Shown here piece after piece: positions 52,218 to 61,232 of a stretch of DNA of 64,000 bases. Under the pieces are notes generated by a model. The model had not been told where the DNA came from. It saw only the letters and a list, made by a program, of their open reading frames with translations, and searched no databases. Each line of letters starts with the position of its first letter. The stretch's first letter is position 1. Source of the DNA: SAR324 cluster bacterium (lineage in GTDB: Bacteria > SAR324 > NAC60-12); NCBI GenBank assembly GCA_014382365.1, contig JACNJW010000049.1, positions 32,543 through 96,542 of the forward strand, in the 5' to 3' direction. The translations under genes were made by a program, and so were the position numbers.

Positions 52218-54272
52218 TTACAAATCCTTGCACAAGCGCAAAGAGTCATAAATTGCTGAATGAATATTCCGGCTGGCGACTACATCGCCAACCCGAAAAA
52301 GTTGAAATTTACCTTCCGTATTGCTGACCAAATTTTGCTCTTTTCCGGAAATCAGGGATTCCAAATCAATTTCTCCTCCGTTACTCGAATGCGGTTGCAG
52401 TTCAAAATAAAGCTCATCCAGCGGCAAAGTTCCGTGATCGACAACTACTTGCTCAGTTGTTCGTTCGATTTTGGAATGCGTGTATTCGTTGTAAAGTACG
52501 GCGGTCAAACCGGAAGTGTTTCGGCGCACCGCAGTTAAACGATGATTGAGTGTAATCGTTACATCATTTTCATAAAGCGCAGTCAAATACGCCGGATAAT
52601 TGGTTCCGCCGACATCTGGTGCAATGGTACGTTCCGGAGTTACATATTCTAAATTTGTTTCTGGTTTTGCTAAAAATTCTGCACAGGAAATTCCGGGATG
52701 CTGGCCGTTGTCGTCAAAAATCAAAATGTCTTTTTTGAGTTTCACACTTCCGGACAAAATGTCCCAACTCGGAGTAACCAAATCGGCACCCTCCCGCAAA
52801 AAATCTGTGTTCGGCAAACCTCCGGTTGCTACAATTACGACCTCCGGATTTTCGTTCAAAACATCCGAAACTTCCGCATAACAATTAAATCGCACTTTCA
52901 CACCGAGCCGTTGTACTTCGGCAAAAAGCCAGTCCGTGATTCCAATGATTTCACGCCGCCGAGCGACTTTTGCCGCCAATAGGATTTGTCCACCGGGGCG
53001 GTCATTGGCTTCAAACAAAACCACCGAATGCCCGCGTTCAGCACAAACACGGGCCGCTTCCAATCCAGAAGGCCCCGCTCCGATTATCGCTATTTTCCGC
53101 GACTTTCCGGAAGTTCTCGGTACAATTTGCGGCATTGTTTTTTCGCGTCCGGTGGCTGGATTATGGGCGCAAAGCGCATCGCCGTTTTCGTACAAACGAT
53201 CCAAACAGTAACCCATGCCGACGCAGGGACGGATACGTTCTTCTTCTCCGGACTCAATTTTTTTGACGATGTAGGGGTCTGCCATGTGCGCCCGTGTCAT
53301 ACCCACCATATCAAGCAAATTTTCCCGCAAAGCATAACGCGCACCGGCCACTTCGTTGATGCGTGTTGCATGAAAAACCGGCAAATTAAATTCGTGTTTG
53401 ATTGCTCCGGCAAATTCCAAATACGGCGATGCCGGAAGGCCCATACTCGGCAAAACCAGTGCTTCGCCTTCTTCGGTGTCGATGTGACCTTTGATGATAT
53501 TGATAAAATCGAGCGCACCTGTATTGACCAGCATTTCACCGATTTTAAGACCTTCTTCCAAACGCAAAGCGCCGTCTATATTTTTGTCTAAAGCTTCGTC
53601 AAAAACCATGCGGATTCCGACAATAAAATTGTCACCGACTTGCTTGCGGACTTCTTCCAAAACCGCCAAAGAAAACCGCACCCGATTTTCCAAACTCCCC
53701 CCATAACGGTCTTTTCGCAAATTTGTTCTTTTCATCCAAAAGGCATCGAACAAATGCCCGTAAGCCTCAATTTCCACACCGTCCAATCCGCCTTCTTGAC
53801 AACGCCGTGCAGCGGAGCCGTATGATTTAATGATACGGCGAATATCCGTTTCCTCCATAATTTTCGGAAAACCGCGATGCACCGGTTCCCGTACACAAGA
53901 CGGAGCAACAATCGGCAACCAATCTCCGGCATTGGAAACGCTTCTGCGTCCTAAATGCGTGATTTGACACATTAAAGCCGATCCGTGCTGATGAACACCT
54001 TCCGCCATTTCTTGGAAATACGGAATAATGTCATCATTTCCGGCATACAAATTTCCGAACACCGGCGGTGAGTCCGGAGCAATCAAAGTCGAACCGCCGA
54101 ACATGGTCATTGCAATTCCACCTTTGGCTTTTTCCTCGTGATACAGACGGTAGCGTTCTTTGGGCAATCCGTCTTCGGAATAAGCTGGTGCGTGACTAGT
54201 ACTAAGAATTCGGTTTTTTAAACGCAAATGCTTGAGCTGAAACGGTTGTAAAAGTGGATCAGTTGTTTCCAT
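52218..54272 (-). CDS. DgcA/N-methylproline demethylase-type NADH:flavin oxidoreductase
   Basis: The 684-residue protein has an N-terminal FMN TIM barrel (LKNRILSTSHAPAYSEDGLPKERY), a C-terminal NAD/FAD domain (KIAIIGAGPSGLEAARVCAERGHSVVLFEA) and a linker with the 4Fe-4S region. Motif and length match DgcA and stachydrine/N-methylproline demethylases, relatives of trimethylamine dehydrogenase. Compared with the latter, the ligands are Cys350, Met353, Cys356 and Cys368, so one of the four cysteines is Met. It would oxidise dimethylglycine or a similar tertiary amine. It lies between mttB-like and corrinoid genes, five bases after the former. Confidence 0.88.
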   Translation of the reverse strand: METTDPLLQPFQLKHLRLKNRILSTSHAPAYSEDGLPKERYRLYHEEKAKGGIAMTMFGGSTLIAPDSPPVFGNLYAGNDDIIPYFQEMAEGVHQHGSALMCQITHLGRRSVSNAGDWLPIVAPSCVREPVHRGFPKIMEETDIRRIIKSYGSAARRCQEGGLDGVEIEAYGHLFDAFWMKRTNLRKDRYGGSLENRVRFSLAVLEEVRKQVGDNFIVGIRMVFDEALDKNIDGALRLEEGLKIGEMLVNTGALDFINIIKGHIDTEEGEALVLPSMGLPASPYLEFAGAIKHEFNLPVFHATRINEVAGARYALRENLLDMVGMTRAHMADPYIVKKIESGEEERIRPCVGMGYCLDRLYENGDALCAHNPATGREKTMPQIVPRTSGKSRKIAIIGAGPSGLEAARVCAERGHSVVLFEANDRPGGQILLAAKVARRREIIGITDWLFAEVQRLGVKVRFNCYAEVSDVLNENPEVVIVATGGLPNTDFLREGADLVTPSWDILSGSVKLKKDILIFDDNGQHPGISCAEFLAKPETNLEYVTPERTIAPDVGGTNYPAYLTALYENDVTITLNHRLTAVRRNTSGLTAVLYNEYTHSKIERTTEQVVVDHGTLPLDELYFELQPHSSNGGEIDLESLISGKEQNLVSNTEGKFQLFRVGDVVASRNIHSAIYDSLRLCKDL

Positions 54273-54277
54273 TTGTC

Positions 54278-55822
54278 TTAATAATTTGCATCCGGAAATG
54301 ACTCTTTTCTTTGCTGGATGAAAGCCAATAGTGCTTCATCGACTGCCGGATCCATTGCCGGCATTTCGTAATCGTCGAGCATTTTATGCCAAATTTTGTT
54401 AGCACGTTGTGCTGTGTCCAGACTGCCGTCAACTTCCCATTGTTCAAAGCTGTTGTTATCGGCAACACTGGAGCGGAAAAAGGCAGTTTCAAAATTAGTA
54501 CGTGTATGATCGCAACCTAAATAATGTTGGCCGGGACCTACTTCACGGATTGCGTCTAAAGCAAGACCGTTTTCTGAAAGATCGACTCCTTTCATAAATT
54601 CGTGCATCATTCCTGCTTGGTCAATGTCCATGATGAATTTTTCGTACCCCATCGATAATCCGCCTTCCAGCCAGCCTGCAGTGTGGAGCATGAAATTCAC
54701 TCCAGCGAGCATCGCATGTTGCAGAGTGTTTGCTGCTTCATAAGCTGCTTGTGCGTCGGCGATTTTACCACTGTTCAAACCGCCACCACTCCGGAAAGGA
54801 ACTCCCAAACGACGCGCCAAAGCAGCAACTATGTAAAGCACCAACTGCGGTTCTGGAGTTCCGAAAGTAGGTGCACCGGACTGCATCGACATTGAGCTGG
54901 AAAATGTTCCGAAAATAACTGGTGCTCCTGGACGCACCAACTGTGCGAAGGCCATTCCGGAAAGAGCTTCCGCATAAAGTTGTGCTGCAGTAGCTGCCAC
55001 TGTAACCGGGGACATGGCTCCGGCAATACAAAACGGCGAAACCACGCAGGCTTGATTATTTCGGGCATATACCTTGAGCGCACCGAGCATCGTGCTGTCC
55101 CAAACCAACGGGGAATTGGCATTGATTAAGCTGACGATGACTGTGTTTTTTTTGACAAACTCTTTGCCAAACAAAACCTTGGCCATATCAACCGTGTCTT
55201 GCGCCCGTTCCGGAGCTGTTACCGAACCCATGAATGGTTTGTCGCTGTAACGCATGTGCGTATAAACCATATCGAAATGCCGTTTGTTGACGGGCAAATC
55301 CACCGGTTCGCAAATCGTTCCTCCGGAATGGTGCAAATATGGTGTGGAATAAGCCAGCTTGACAAAATTCTGAAAATCTTCCAGCGTGGCGTAACGTCGT
55401 CCTTTCTCCAAATCCCGCACAAACGGTGAACCGTAAGCCGGTACTAAAACCGTGTTTTTGCCGCCGATCCGGACATTTCGCTCAGGATTACGGGCGTGTT
55501 GCGTGAACTCAGCCGGTGCATTGTCTTGAATCAAATTTTTACACAAACCTCTGGGAATACGGACGCGCTCGCTGTTGATGTCCGCTCCGGCTGTTTTCCA
55601 AATTTGCAGAGCTTCCACATCGCCGCGAAACTCGACTCCGATTTCCTGCAAAATTGTTTCAGCGTTGTTTTCAATCAAAGCCAAACCCTCTTCGTCCAGC
55701 ACCTCATAAACTGGTACCTTACGGGTGATATACGGAACTCCCTGAGTCACTGGTTCGCTTCGCGCTGCTTGTCGGGCCTCTCTTCCACCTCCGGAACGAC
55801 CTCTTTTGTTTCGCTCTGCCAT
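54278..55822 (-). CDS. MttB-family methyltransferase (non-pyrrolysine type)
   Basis: The 514-residue protein is a TIM-barrel methyltransferase of the trimethylamine methyltransferase family (VYEVLDEEGLALIENNAETILQEIGVEF, HMRYSDKPFMGSVTAPERAQD, FGTFSSSMSMQSGAPTFGTPEPQLVLYIVAALARRLGVPFRSGGGLNSGK). There is no in-frame amber codon, so it is not the pyrrolysine-containing MttB; such enzymes (MtgB, MtpB, MtyB) use glycine betaine, proline betaine or related amines. The N-terminus is basic (AERNKRGRSGGGREARQAARS). It is the first of the corrinoid genes. The ATG has no clear ribosome site. Confidence 0.9.
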   Translation of the reverse strand: MAERNKRGRSGGGREARQAARSEPVTQGVPYITRKVPVYEVLDEEGLALIENNAETILQEIGVEFRGDVEALQIWKTAGADINSERVRIPRGLCKNLIQDNAPAEFTQHARNPERNVRIGGKNTVLVPAYGSPFVRDLEKGRRYATLEDFQNFVKLAYSTPYLHHSGGTICEPVDLPVNKRHFDMVYTHMRYSDKPFMGSVTAPERAQDTVDMAKVLFGKEFVKKNTVIVSLINANSPLVWDSTMLGALKVYARNNQACVVSPFCIAGAMSPVTVAATAAQLYAEALSGMAFAQLVRPGAPVIFGTFSSSMSMQSGAPTFGTPEPQLVLYIVAALARRLGVPFRSGGGLNSGKIADAQAAYEAANTLQHAMLAGVNFMLHTAGWLEGGLSMGYEKFIMDIDQAGMMHEFMKGVDLSENGLALDAIREVGPGQHYLGCDHTRTNFETAFFRSSVADNNSFEQWEVDGSLDTAQRANKIWHKMLDDYEMPAMDPAVDEALLAFIQQRKESFPDANY

Positions 55823-55858
55823 ATTATATTAAAGTTAAGGGCTATTTAATTGTTTTAA

Positions 55859-56764
55859 TTATACTCTTGTTGATTTTAGTTCTGTATTCATTCCAGCTAT
55901 TGTTTTAAACAAAATAGCTGAAAGCAAAATTGCACCTCCAATCAGTGTCAGCTGAGTAGGATATTCTTTAAAAAACATCCAGGCCCAGACGGGCCCCAGA
56001 ATTACTTCAATCAAACTGAGCAATATTAACTCTGCAGACTGTATTTGGTATGAACCGGCAACAAACAAAACTAAACCAAATCCCAAACCAAATGCACCAA
56101 AACCAAGAGCAATTAATAAATCATGAAGGGAAATAACAAGTACTTCATCTTCATATAGTATTGCTGCTGCACAGAAAACAACTGTAATCAAACCAGCATA
56201 AAAAACTGCCGGCAACATGTTTTTATTCTTACCCCAACGCAAGGATACAGTAAAACAGGCAAAACCGAGTGCGGTTATGAAAGCCGCTAAACTACCAAAA
56301 AATGAGTCGCCAGATGTTCCCTCCTGAATCATCACAACAATCCCGACAAATGCAATCATCATTGCAGTCCACTGTGTTTTACTGATTTGTTCTTTTAGTA
56401 AAATCCACCCTAAAAAACCTGCAATGAAGGGGGCCGAACTCATCATAAAAAGTGTGTTTGCAATCGTTGAATGAGTAATTGAAAAAACAAATGAAACAAA
56501 TGCAAAAGAAAGAAAAAGACCTCCAATTAAACTTGCAATACCACTTTTTTTAAACTGACTGATAGTGCTGAAACTTTTTTTATTTATCAGAAAAAATAGC
56601 GAAACTGATAATGCAATTGAACGATAAAAGAGGTATTGCCACTCTGATGCATTATCCAGTAAACGAATCAGAGGACCTCCGGTACTCCAGAGCAGTCCTG
56701 CAAAGAGAATATAAGTTCGTCCTAAAGTAATTGAAGTTGCCTGATTCGATATTTTATGAAGCAT
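55859..56764 (-). CDS. EamA/DMT-family transporter
   Basis: The 301-residue protein has two five-helix EamA halves (LLWSTGGPLIRLLDNASEWQYLFYRSIALSVSLFFLINK; AELILLSLIEVILGPVWAWMFFKEYPTQLTLIGGAILLSAIL). It is the first gene of the long minus-strand run; its stop lies 36 bp before the MttB-like ATG. It could export a product or import a betaine-like solute; DMT proteins usually export. Direction and cargo are unknown. Confidence 0.86.
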   Translation of the reverse strand: MLHKISNQATSITLGRTYILFAGLLWSTGGPLIRLLDNASEWQYLFYRSIALSVSLFFLINKKSFSTISQFKKSGIASLIGGLFLSFAFVSFVFSITHSTIANTLFMMSSAPFIAGFLGWILLKEQISKTQWTAMMIAFVGIVVMIQEGTSGDSFFGSLAAFITALGFACFTVSLRWGKNKNMLPAVFYAGLITVVFCAAAILYEDEVLVISLHDLLIALGFGAFGLGFGLVLFVAGSYQIQSAELILLSLIEVILGPVWAWMFFKEYPTQLTLIGGAILLSAILFKTIAGMNTELKSTRV

Positions 56765-57153
56765 CTGCTTTCGTTATGTAGTAATCAACAAAGCCAATTC
56801 TGCATACAGAATGCCATCCTGTAAGTATATGATAATATAGAATAATAAATATTAATGTGTTAAAAGCAGAACTTCAGGTTCCTGTCTAAATTTGATAAAA
56901 TAAATTTATAAATGGAGGAATGTTAGTAGGATCTTATGACAGTCTCAGATATTATTAATAATAAATCATAATATCAATTAGATATGATGTAGCAGTTAAA
57001 TTTATAAAATTGATGGGAGCAAGCTTAAAAAGCAGAACTATCAGTTCCGAACAAAGAAAAACAAGAATGAACAGTTCCGATTTAAGGCAGTTTAAGAATC
57101 TGAATTGGTACAGGATGGCAACCAGGAAACTAAAGTTGTTTAGTGAAAACAGA
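56765..57153. other. Intergenic region, probable promoter area, no gene seen
   Basis: This 390-bp AT-rich stretch separates the EamA gene from the end of the Ldh-type gene. It should hold the promoter of the long minus-strand operon. I see no protein-like frame, no cobalamin riboswitch consensus and no strong terminator. A short + strand frame at 57010-57216 overlaps the end of the Ldh-type gene and is not credible. Confidence 0.55.
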
Positions 57154-58158
57154 TTATGTGTCGTATATTTTCAGCAAACTCCAGATTTCAACAGGAATAG
57201 CTATTCCAGTATTTAACCTGTTTTGAGCCGCAATTCCGCGTATTTCTCCGGGGATATAGGTTTGGTGTTCAGCCTGAATGGACTTGAGATAATTATCCAC
57301 TCGTTCAGAAAAATTGTCGCCGAGCATTAAATCCGCATGCAGTCCGATGATAAATAAGCCGGTGTTTGTACATGTATTGCCCTGATGAAAAGCAGGAGCA
57401 TCCACAGACCAGTTAGCACCAGTTGTACCTGCAGCCAGAATTTCTACCATCAGTGCAATGTTGGCTCCGCGATCTCCTCCAAAAGCCAGCAAAACGCCCT
57501 TAAGTGCAGCTTGGGCATCTGTGGTTGACTGTCCCTTGGAGTCCAGCGCCCAGCCTTCAGGAATGCTGGTATTGTTTTCAGCAGCATGTCTGAGATTGAC
57601 AAATGCTGTTGCACTACTGGATTGATCGATTACCAGTGGAGGTGAATTATTGCGTGGTACAGCAAATGCCAGCGGATTAGTACAAAAGACCGGTGTTTTG
57701 CTACCGGATGCAGCCAGCAGTGCAGGACCTCCATTTGTGGCCGCTAAACCGAGTAGTCCATGATCTGCAAGACGACGTACGAAATAACCGAGTTCTCCGC
57801 AAATGTAAGCATTTCTGACACCAAGTGCTGCAATACCGTACTGTTTTGTAGTTGCTATGAATTCTGCTAAAACCTGATCTACACCAGCGTGCGGGAATCC
57901 GCTTTGTGCGTCAATTTGAAACAGGGCTGGAACTGGGTGAGTTATGACTGGTTTTGCCTGTCCATCAACTCTACCTGCCCGGACAGCCTCTACATAATCC
58001 TTAAAATGAGCCCATCCTACAGTAGACTTGCCTTGAAGTTCTGCATCAATCAATGACTTTGCAATGAAGAGTGCATTTTCAGTAGACACGCCATTTTCTA
58101 CAAATGCTTTTGTGCAGAGTTGAAGTGCAGTTTTAACAGAAATTGTTTTGTGAGGCAA
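57154..58158 (-). CDS. Ldh family (malate/L-lactate/ureidoglycolate-type) oxidoreductase
   Basis: This protein of 334 residues is of the Ldh_2 family of NAD(P)-dependent dehydrogenases, with HFKDYVEAVRAGRVDGQAKP, AQSGFPHAGVDQVLAEFI, LAFAVPRNNSPPLVIDQSSSATA and KGVLLAFGGDRGANIALMVEILAAG. Members reduce 2-keto acids or cyclic imines such as piperideine-2-carboxylate. I start at TTG 58158 because AGGAGA lies five bases before it; a longer frame starting at 58176 places the ribosome site inside the gene. The 390 bp behind it separate it from the operon that follows. It is preceded by 200 bp without a gene. Confidence 0.83.
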   Translation of the reverse strand: MPHKTISVKTALQLCTKAFVENGVSTENALFIAKSLIDAELQGKSTVGWAHFKDYVEAVRAGRVDGQAKPVITHPVPALFQIDAQSGFPHAGVDQVLAEFIATTKQYGIAALGVRNAYICGELGYFVRRLADHGLLGLAATNGGPALLAASGSKTPVFCTNPLAFAVPRNNSPPLVIDQSSSATAFVNLRHAAENNTSIPEGWALDSKGQSTTDAQAALKGVLLAFGGDRGANIALMVEILAAGTTGANWSVDAPAFHQGNTCTNTGLFIIGLHADLMLGDNFSERVDNYLKSIQAEHQTYIPGEIRGIAAQNRLNTGIAIPVEIWSLLKIYDT

Positions 58159-58359
58159 TTTATCTCCTGTTATCAAAAACTTCTTTTTCTAAGAAACAGT
58201 TTTCATTAATAATCTTTTTCGATACTTCAAAATAATAACTTTTGTTTTGAAGTATCGAACAAGTTAGAAAAGCGAGTAATTTGACGAAACAGCCGGTTTA
58301 TTCCAATTGTTCAGAAACAACTTTATAGTTTAAGAAAACTAGTTGCAAAAATAAATTAT

Positions 58360-60084
58360 TTAACGATTACGCCAAACCTGTGTGCGGCGTTTAAGATAAT
58401 TGGAAAACAAAGCGTGAAGTATTCGGAAAGTCGCAGAAGTATAGACAATCATCAAGGCCATTGCAGCTGCCGGTGCAATATCTCCTGCATCATCCATATT
58501 TAAAACTGCAATTGAAGCCAACATTGTTTCCGGAGAATAAAGGAAAACAACTACAGATACTGTGGTCATAGCATTCAAAAACAGATAGCTCGCCACATCC
58601 AATAATGCAGGCAGACAAACAGGAAGTGTCACTTTACCGAAGGTACGCCAAACAGGTGTTTTCAGTGAAAGTGAAACTGTTTCAAATTCAGGATCTAGCT
58701 GTTTGAGGGCGGTAAGTCCAGTGAGGTGACTGACTGTGTAAAAGTGGATGATAGTACTGATGACAAGTATTGCCATTGTTCCATAGAGGAATCCGAGAGG
58801 ATTATCAGGATGATTGAAAAAGAAAATGTAGGCAATTCCCAAAACTAAACCCGGAATTGCCAATGGTAACATGGCGATCAAATGTAAAAGGGTTCGCATC
58901 CAGGTAACACCTCTTGCTTTTTCAACTAGATAGCTGCCGATAAATATCAATCCGGTACCAAAAATAGCACAATAAATTGCCATCTGAATTGAATTGTAAT
59001 AGGCTTCCCAGCCGCCACCGTCCATCAAATCAAAATCATAATTATTGAGTGTCAACGAAAGATTGTAGGGCCAGAATGTAACAAAAGAAGCATAGGCTGC
59101 CATCGCCAGCATAGCCAGAAATATAAACGCAATGAAGGAACAAAATCCAAATAGTAACCAGTCTCTCAGTGGTTCTGGTTTCGGCTGAAATGGTACTGCT
59201 CTCGCAGAAAGTAGGGCCACCTGTTTACGTTGCACCCAGCGGTCCGCAATGAAGGCGATAACAGCGGGTAAGAGCAAAACCAGCGAAACCACTGCTCCCA
59301 TTTCAAAGTTTTGCTGACCGACAACTTGTTTGTACACATCTGTTGCCAAGACATTAAAATTTCCGCCAATGACTTTTGGCACTCCAAAATCAGTAATGAC
59401 CAACGTAAAAACAATGAAGCCCGTGCTGAGAATTCCATACTTGGCACCCGGAAGTGTGACAGTCCAGAAGATACGCCATTTTGGCGTCCGCAGTGCTTCG
59501 GCTGCTTCATAGAGTCTGGCATCGGCGGTAGATAGTGCTGTTATTAAAATCATCAAGGCATGAGGGAAGACCCAGAAACAAGAGGCCATGACGACACCAA
59601 TGGGGCCGTAAATCGATGAGCCGAACAGCCATGATTTGATAACACCTTGTGTGCCAAACCAGTAAATCAAAGAAATTGCTGCCAGCAGTGACGGCGCAAG
59701 AATTGGAATCAAGGCCACACCGCGAAAGAATAAACGAAACGGCATTTGGGTTCTGGTAAGTGCATAAGCGTAAATGAAAGCCAGAACCAAGACAATCATA
59801 GCCGTAAAAAATGCCACACTTAAACTATTGCCAACAGAAATCAATAGTGCTGGAGTTTGAAAGTATTCATGGAAATTTTGCAAACCAACAAAATTACCAT
59901 CCATGTCTTCCATACTTTTTGAGAGCAAAGAGTAAAGCGGAAACACGACAAAAACTGTTAGTAAACCGATTAAGAGTACCAGACCGATACGTAGAGTATA
60001 ATCATCACGGCTGAGCTTTATCTTTATACTGGACACTCTATTATTCGGAACAGTTGAGGCTGGAATCGAAACGGTTGTATTCAT
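58360..60084 (-). CDS. ABC transporter permease, 2-aminoethylphosphonate type (fused two-domain)
   Basis: The 574-residue protein has two permease halves of about six helices each, with EAA-loop sequences (YEAAEALRTPKWRIFWTVTLPGAKYGILSTG; EFETVSLSLKTPVWRTFGKVTLPVCLPALLDVA). It would form the channel for the ATPase and binding protein encoded directly upstream. I recall the same gene trio annotated as a putative 2-aminoethylphosphonate transporter. Its ATG overlaps the ATPase stop by four bases. Iron transporters of the AfuB type share the fused layout, so the substrate rests on the binding protein. Confidence 0.88.
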   Translation of the reverse strand: MNTTVSIPASTVPNNRVSSIKIKLSRDDYTLRIGLVLLIGLLTVFVVFPLYSLLSKSMEDMDGNFVGLQNFHEYFQTPALLISVGNSLSVAFFTAMIVLVLAFIYAYALTRTQMPFRLFFRGVALIPILAPSLLAAISLIYWFGTQGVIKSWLFGSSIYGPIGVVMASCFWVFPHALMILITALSTADARLYEAAEALRTPKWRIFWTVTLPGAKYGILSTGFIVFTLVITDFGVPKVIGGNFNVLATDVYKQVVGQQNFEMGAVVSLVLLLPAVIAFIADRWVQRKQVALLSARAVPFQPKPEPLRDWLLFGFCSFIAFIFLAMLAMAAYASFVTFWPYNLSLTLNNYDFDLMDGGGWEAYYNSIQMAIYCAIFGTGLIFIGSYLVEKARGVTWMRTLLHLIAMLPLAIPGLVLGIAYIFFFNHPDNPLGFLYGTMAILVISTIIHFYTVSHLTGLTALKQLDPEFETVSLSLKTPVWRTFGKVTLPVCLPALLDVASYLFLNAMTTVSVVVFLYSPETMLASIAVLNMDDAGDIAPAAAMALMIVYTSATFRILHALFSNYLKRRTQVWRNR

Positions 60085-61163
60085 GAGCTTTCCTGAAAAA
60101 CTCTGAGATTACGGGCAGGAAAAACAGCGGTGAGTGCTGTGCCAGGACTGACATTAAGTTCGTGAACCTGCTGCGTGGAAAGGTCTGTCATTAACTCGCC
60201 GAAACCCTCAGGTCCCTTTAAAATTAATCTGCAGAACGAACCAAGAAATTCTAAGGACTCCACTTTAACTGCGAAAGAATTAATAATATCCTTAGCTTTT
60301 GCACTACATACAATATCTTCAGGGCGCACTGTGAGCCTGACTTTGCTTGCGTGTGGAATCTCTCCGGTTTCGCAAACAAGAGTTTTCTCACCAACCAGCA
60401 CTTTGCCGGAAGTTGAGACCTCTCCCTGCATAAAATTCATAACTCCAATAAAGTCTGCAACAAAAGGTGAAGCCGGAGTGCTGTATATTTCTTCCGGAGT
60501 ACCGACCTGTTCGATGCGGCCTTCGTTCATTACCACAATGCGGTCAGCCATTGAAAGTGCTTCTTCCTGGTCATGTGTGACTAAAATTGTGGTGACACCA
60601 AGCCTTTCGTGTAGTAAGCGAATTTCATGACGTAATGTTGCGCGAACACGGGCATCAAGTGCACTCAAGGGTTCATCGAGCAGCAACAATCCAGGTGAAG
60701 TCGCCAATGCTCTTGCCAGGGCAACCCGCTGCTGTTGACCTCCGGAAAGCTGTGCGGGATACTTGTCTGTCTGTTCCGGCATGCCGACAAGATCTAATAA
60801 ATCATTGACTTGTTTTTGTATTGCAGGCTTTGGAATTTTCATATTTTCCAATCCGTAAGCAACATTTTGAAAGACGGTCAAATTTGGAAAGAGTGCATAA
60901 GACTGAAAAACAATCCCGAAATCTCGTTGAGACGGCGGCAAATTGGAAATATCTTTCTCAGCTTGGGTAATTCTCCCGGAAGATTGCGGATCCAGTCCGG
61001 CAATAGCCCGCAAGAGAGTTGTTTTCCCACAGCCTGATGGCCCAAGGAAACAGATGAATTCACCGTCATGTATTTCCAGTGAAAGTTCCTGAACTGCGAC
61101 AAAATCGCCAAAATGTTTGGTGAGATTTTCAATGCGCAGATAGTTTTGTTTTGATTCAGGCAT
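60081..61163 (-). CDS. ABC transporter ATP-binding protein, 2-aminoethylphosphonate type
   Basis: The 360-residue protein has Walker A GPSGCGKTT, the Q-loop in VFQSYALFPNLT, the signature LSGGQQQRVALARALA, Walker B LLLLDEPLSALDA and the H-loop VTHDQEEALSMADRI, followed by a C-terminal TOBE-type domain of about 100 residues. It powers import by the permease encoded after it. It overlaps the permease start and follows the binding-protein gene by 69 bp. Confidence 0.93.
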   Translation of the reverse strand: MPESKQNYLRIENLTKHFGDFVAVQELSLEIHDGEFICFLGPSGCGKTTLLRAIAGLDPQSSGRITQAEKDISNLPPSQRDFGIVFQSYALFPNLTVFQNVAYGLENMKIPKPAIQKQVNDLLDLVGMPEQTDKYPAQLSGGQQQRVALARALATSPGLLLLDEPLSALDARVRATLRHEIRLLHERLGVTTILVTHDQEEALSMADRIVVMNEGRIEQVGTPEEIYSTPASPFVADFIGVMNFMQGEVSTSGKVLVGEKTLVCETGEIPHASKVRLTVRPEDIVCSAKAKDIINSFAVKVESLEFLGSFCRLILKGPEGFGELMTDLSTQQVHELNVSPGTALTAVFPARNLRVFQESS

Positions 61164-61232
61164 GGTAATTTGTAGATGATCCGGATCGGAAGTAAAATCC
61201 GACCCGGAAAATGAGGAAATTAGAATCCAATA

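Noticed and set aside
54278..55822. Pyrrolysine-containing MttB
   Set aside because: The frame is open over the whole length with no internal TAG, and no pylT or pylBCD genes are seen.
57010..57216. Small + strand gene antisense to the end of the Ldh-type gene
   Set aside because: No ribosome site, unremarkable composition and overlap with a well-supported gene on the other strand.
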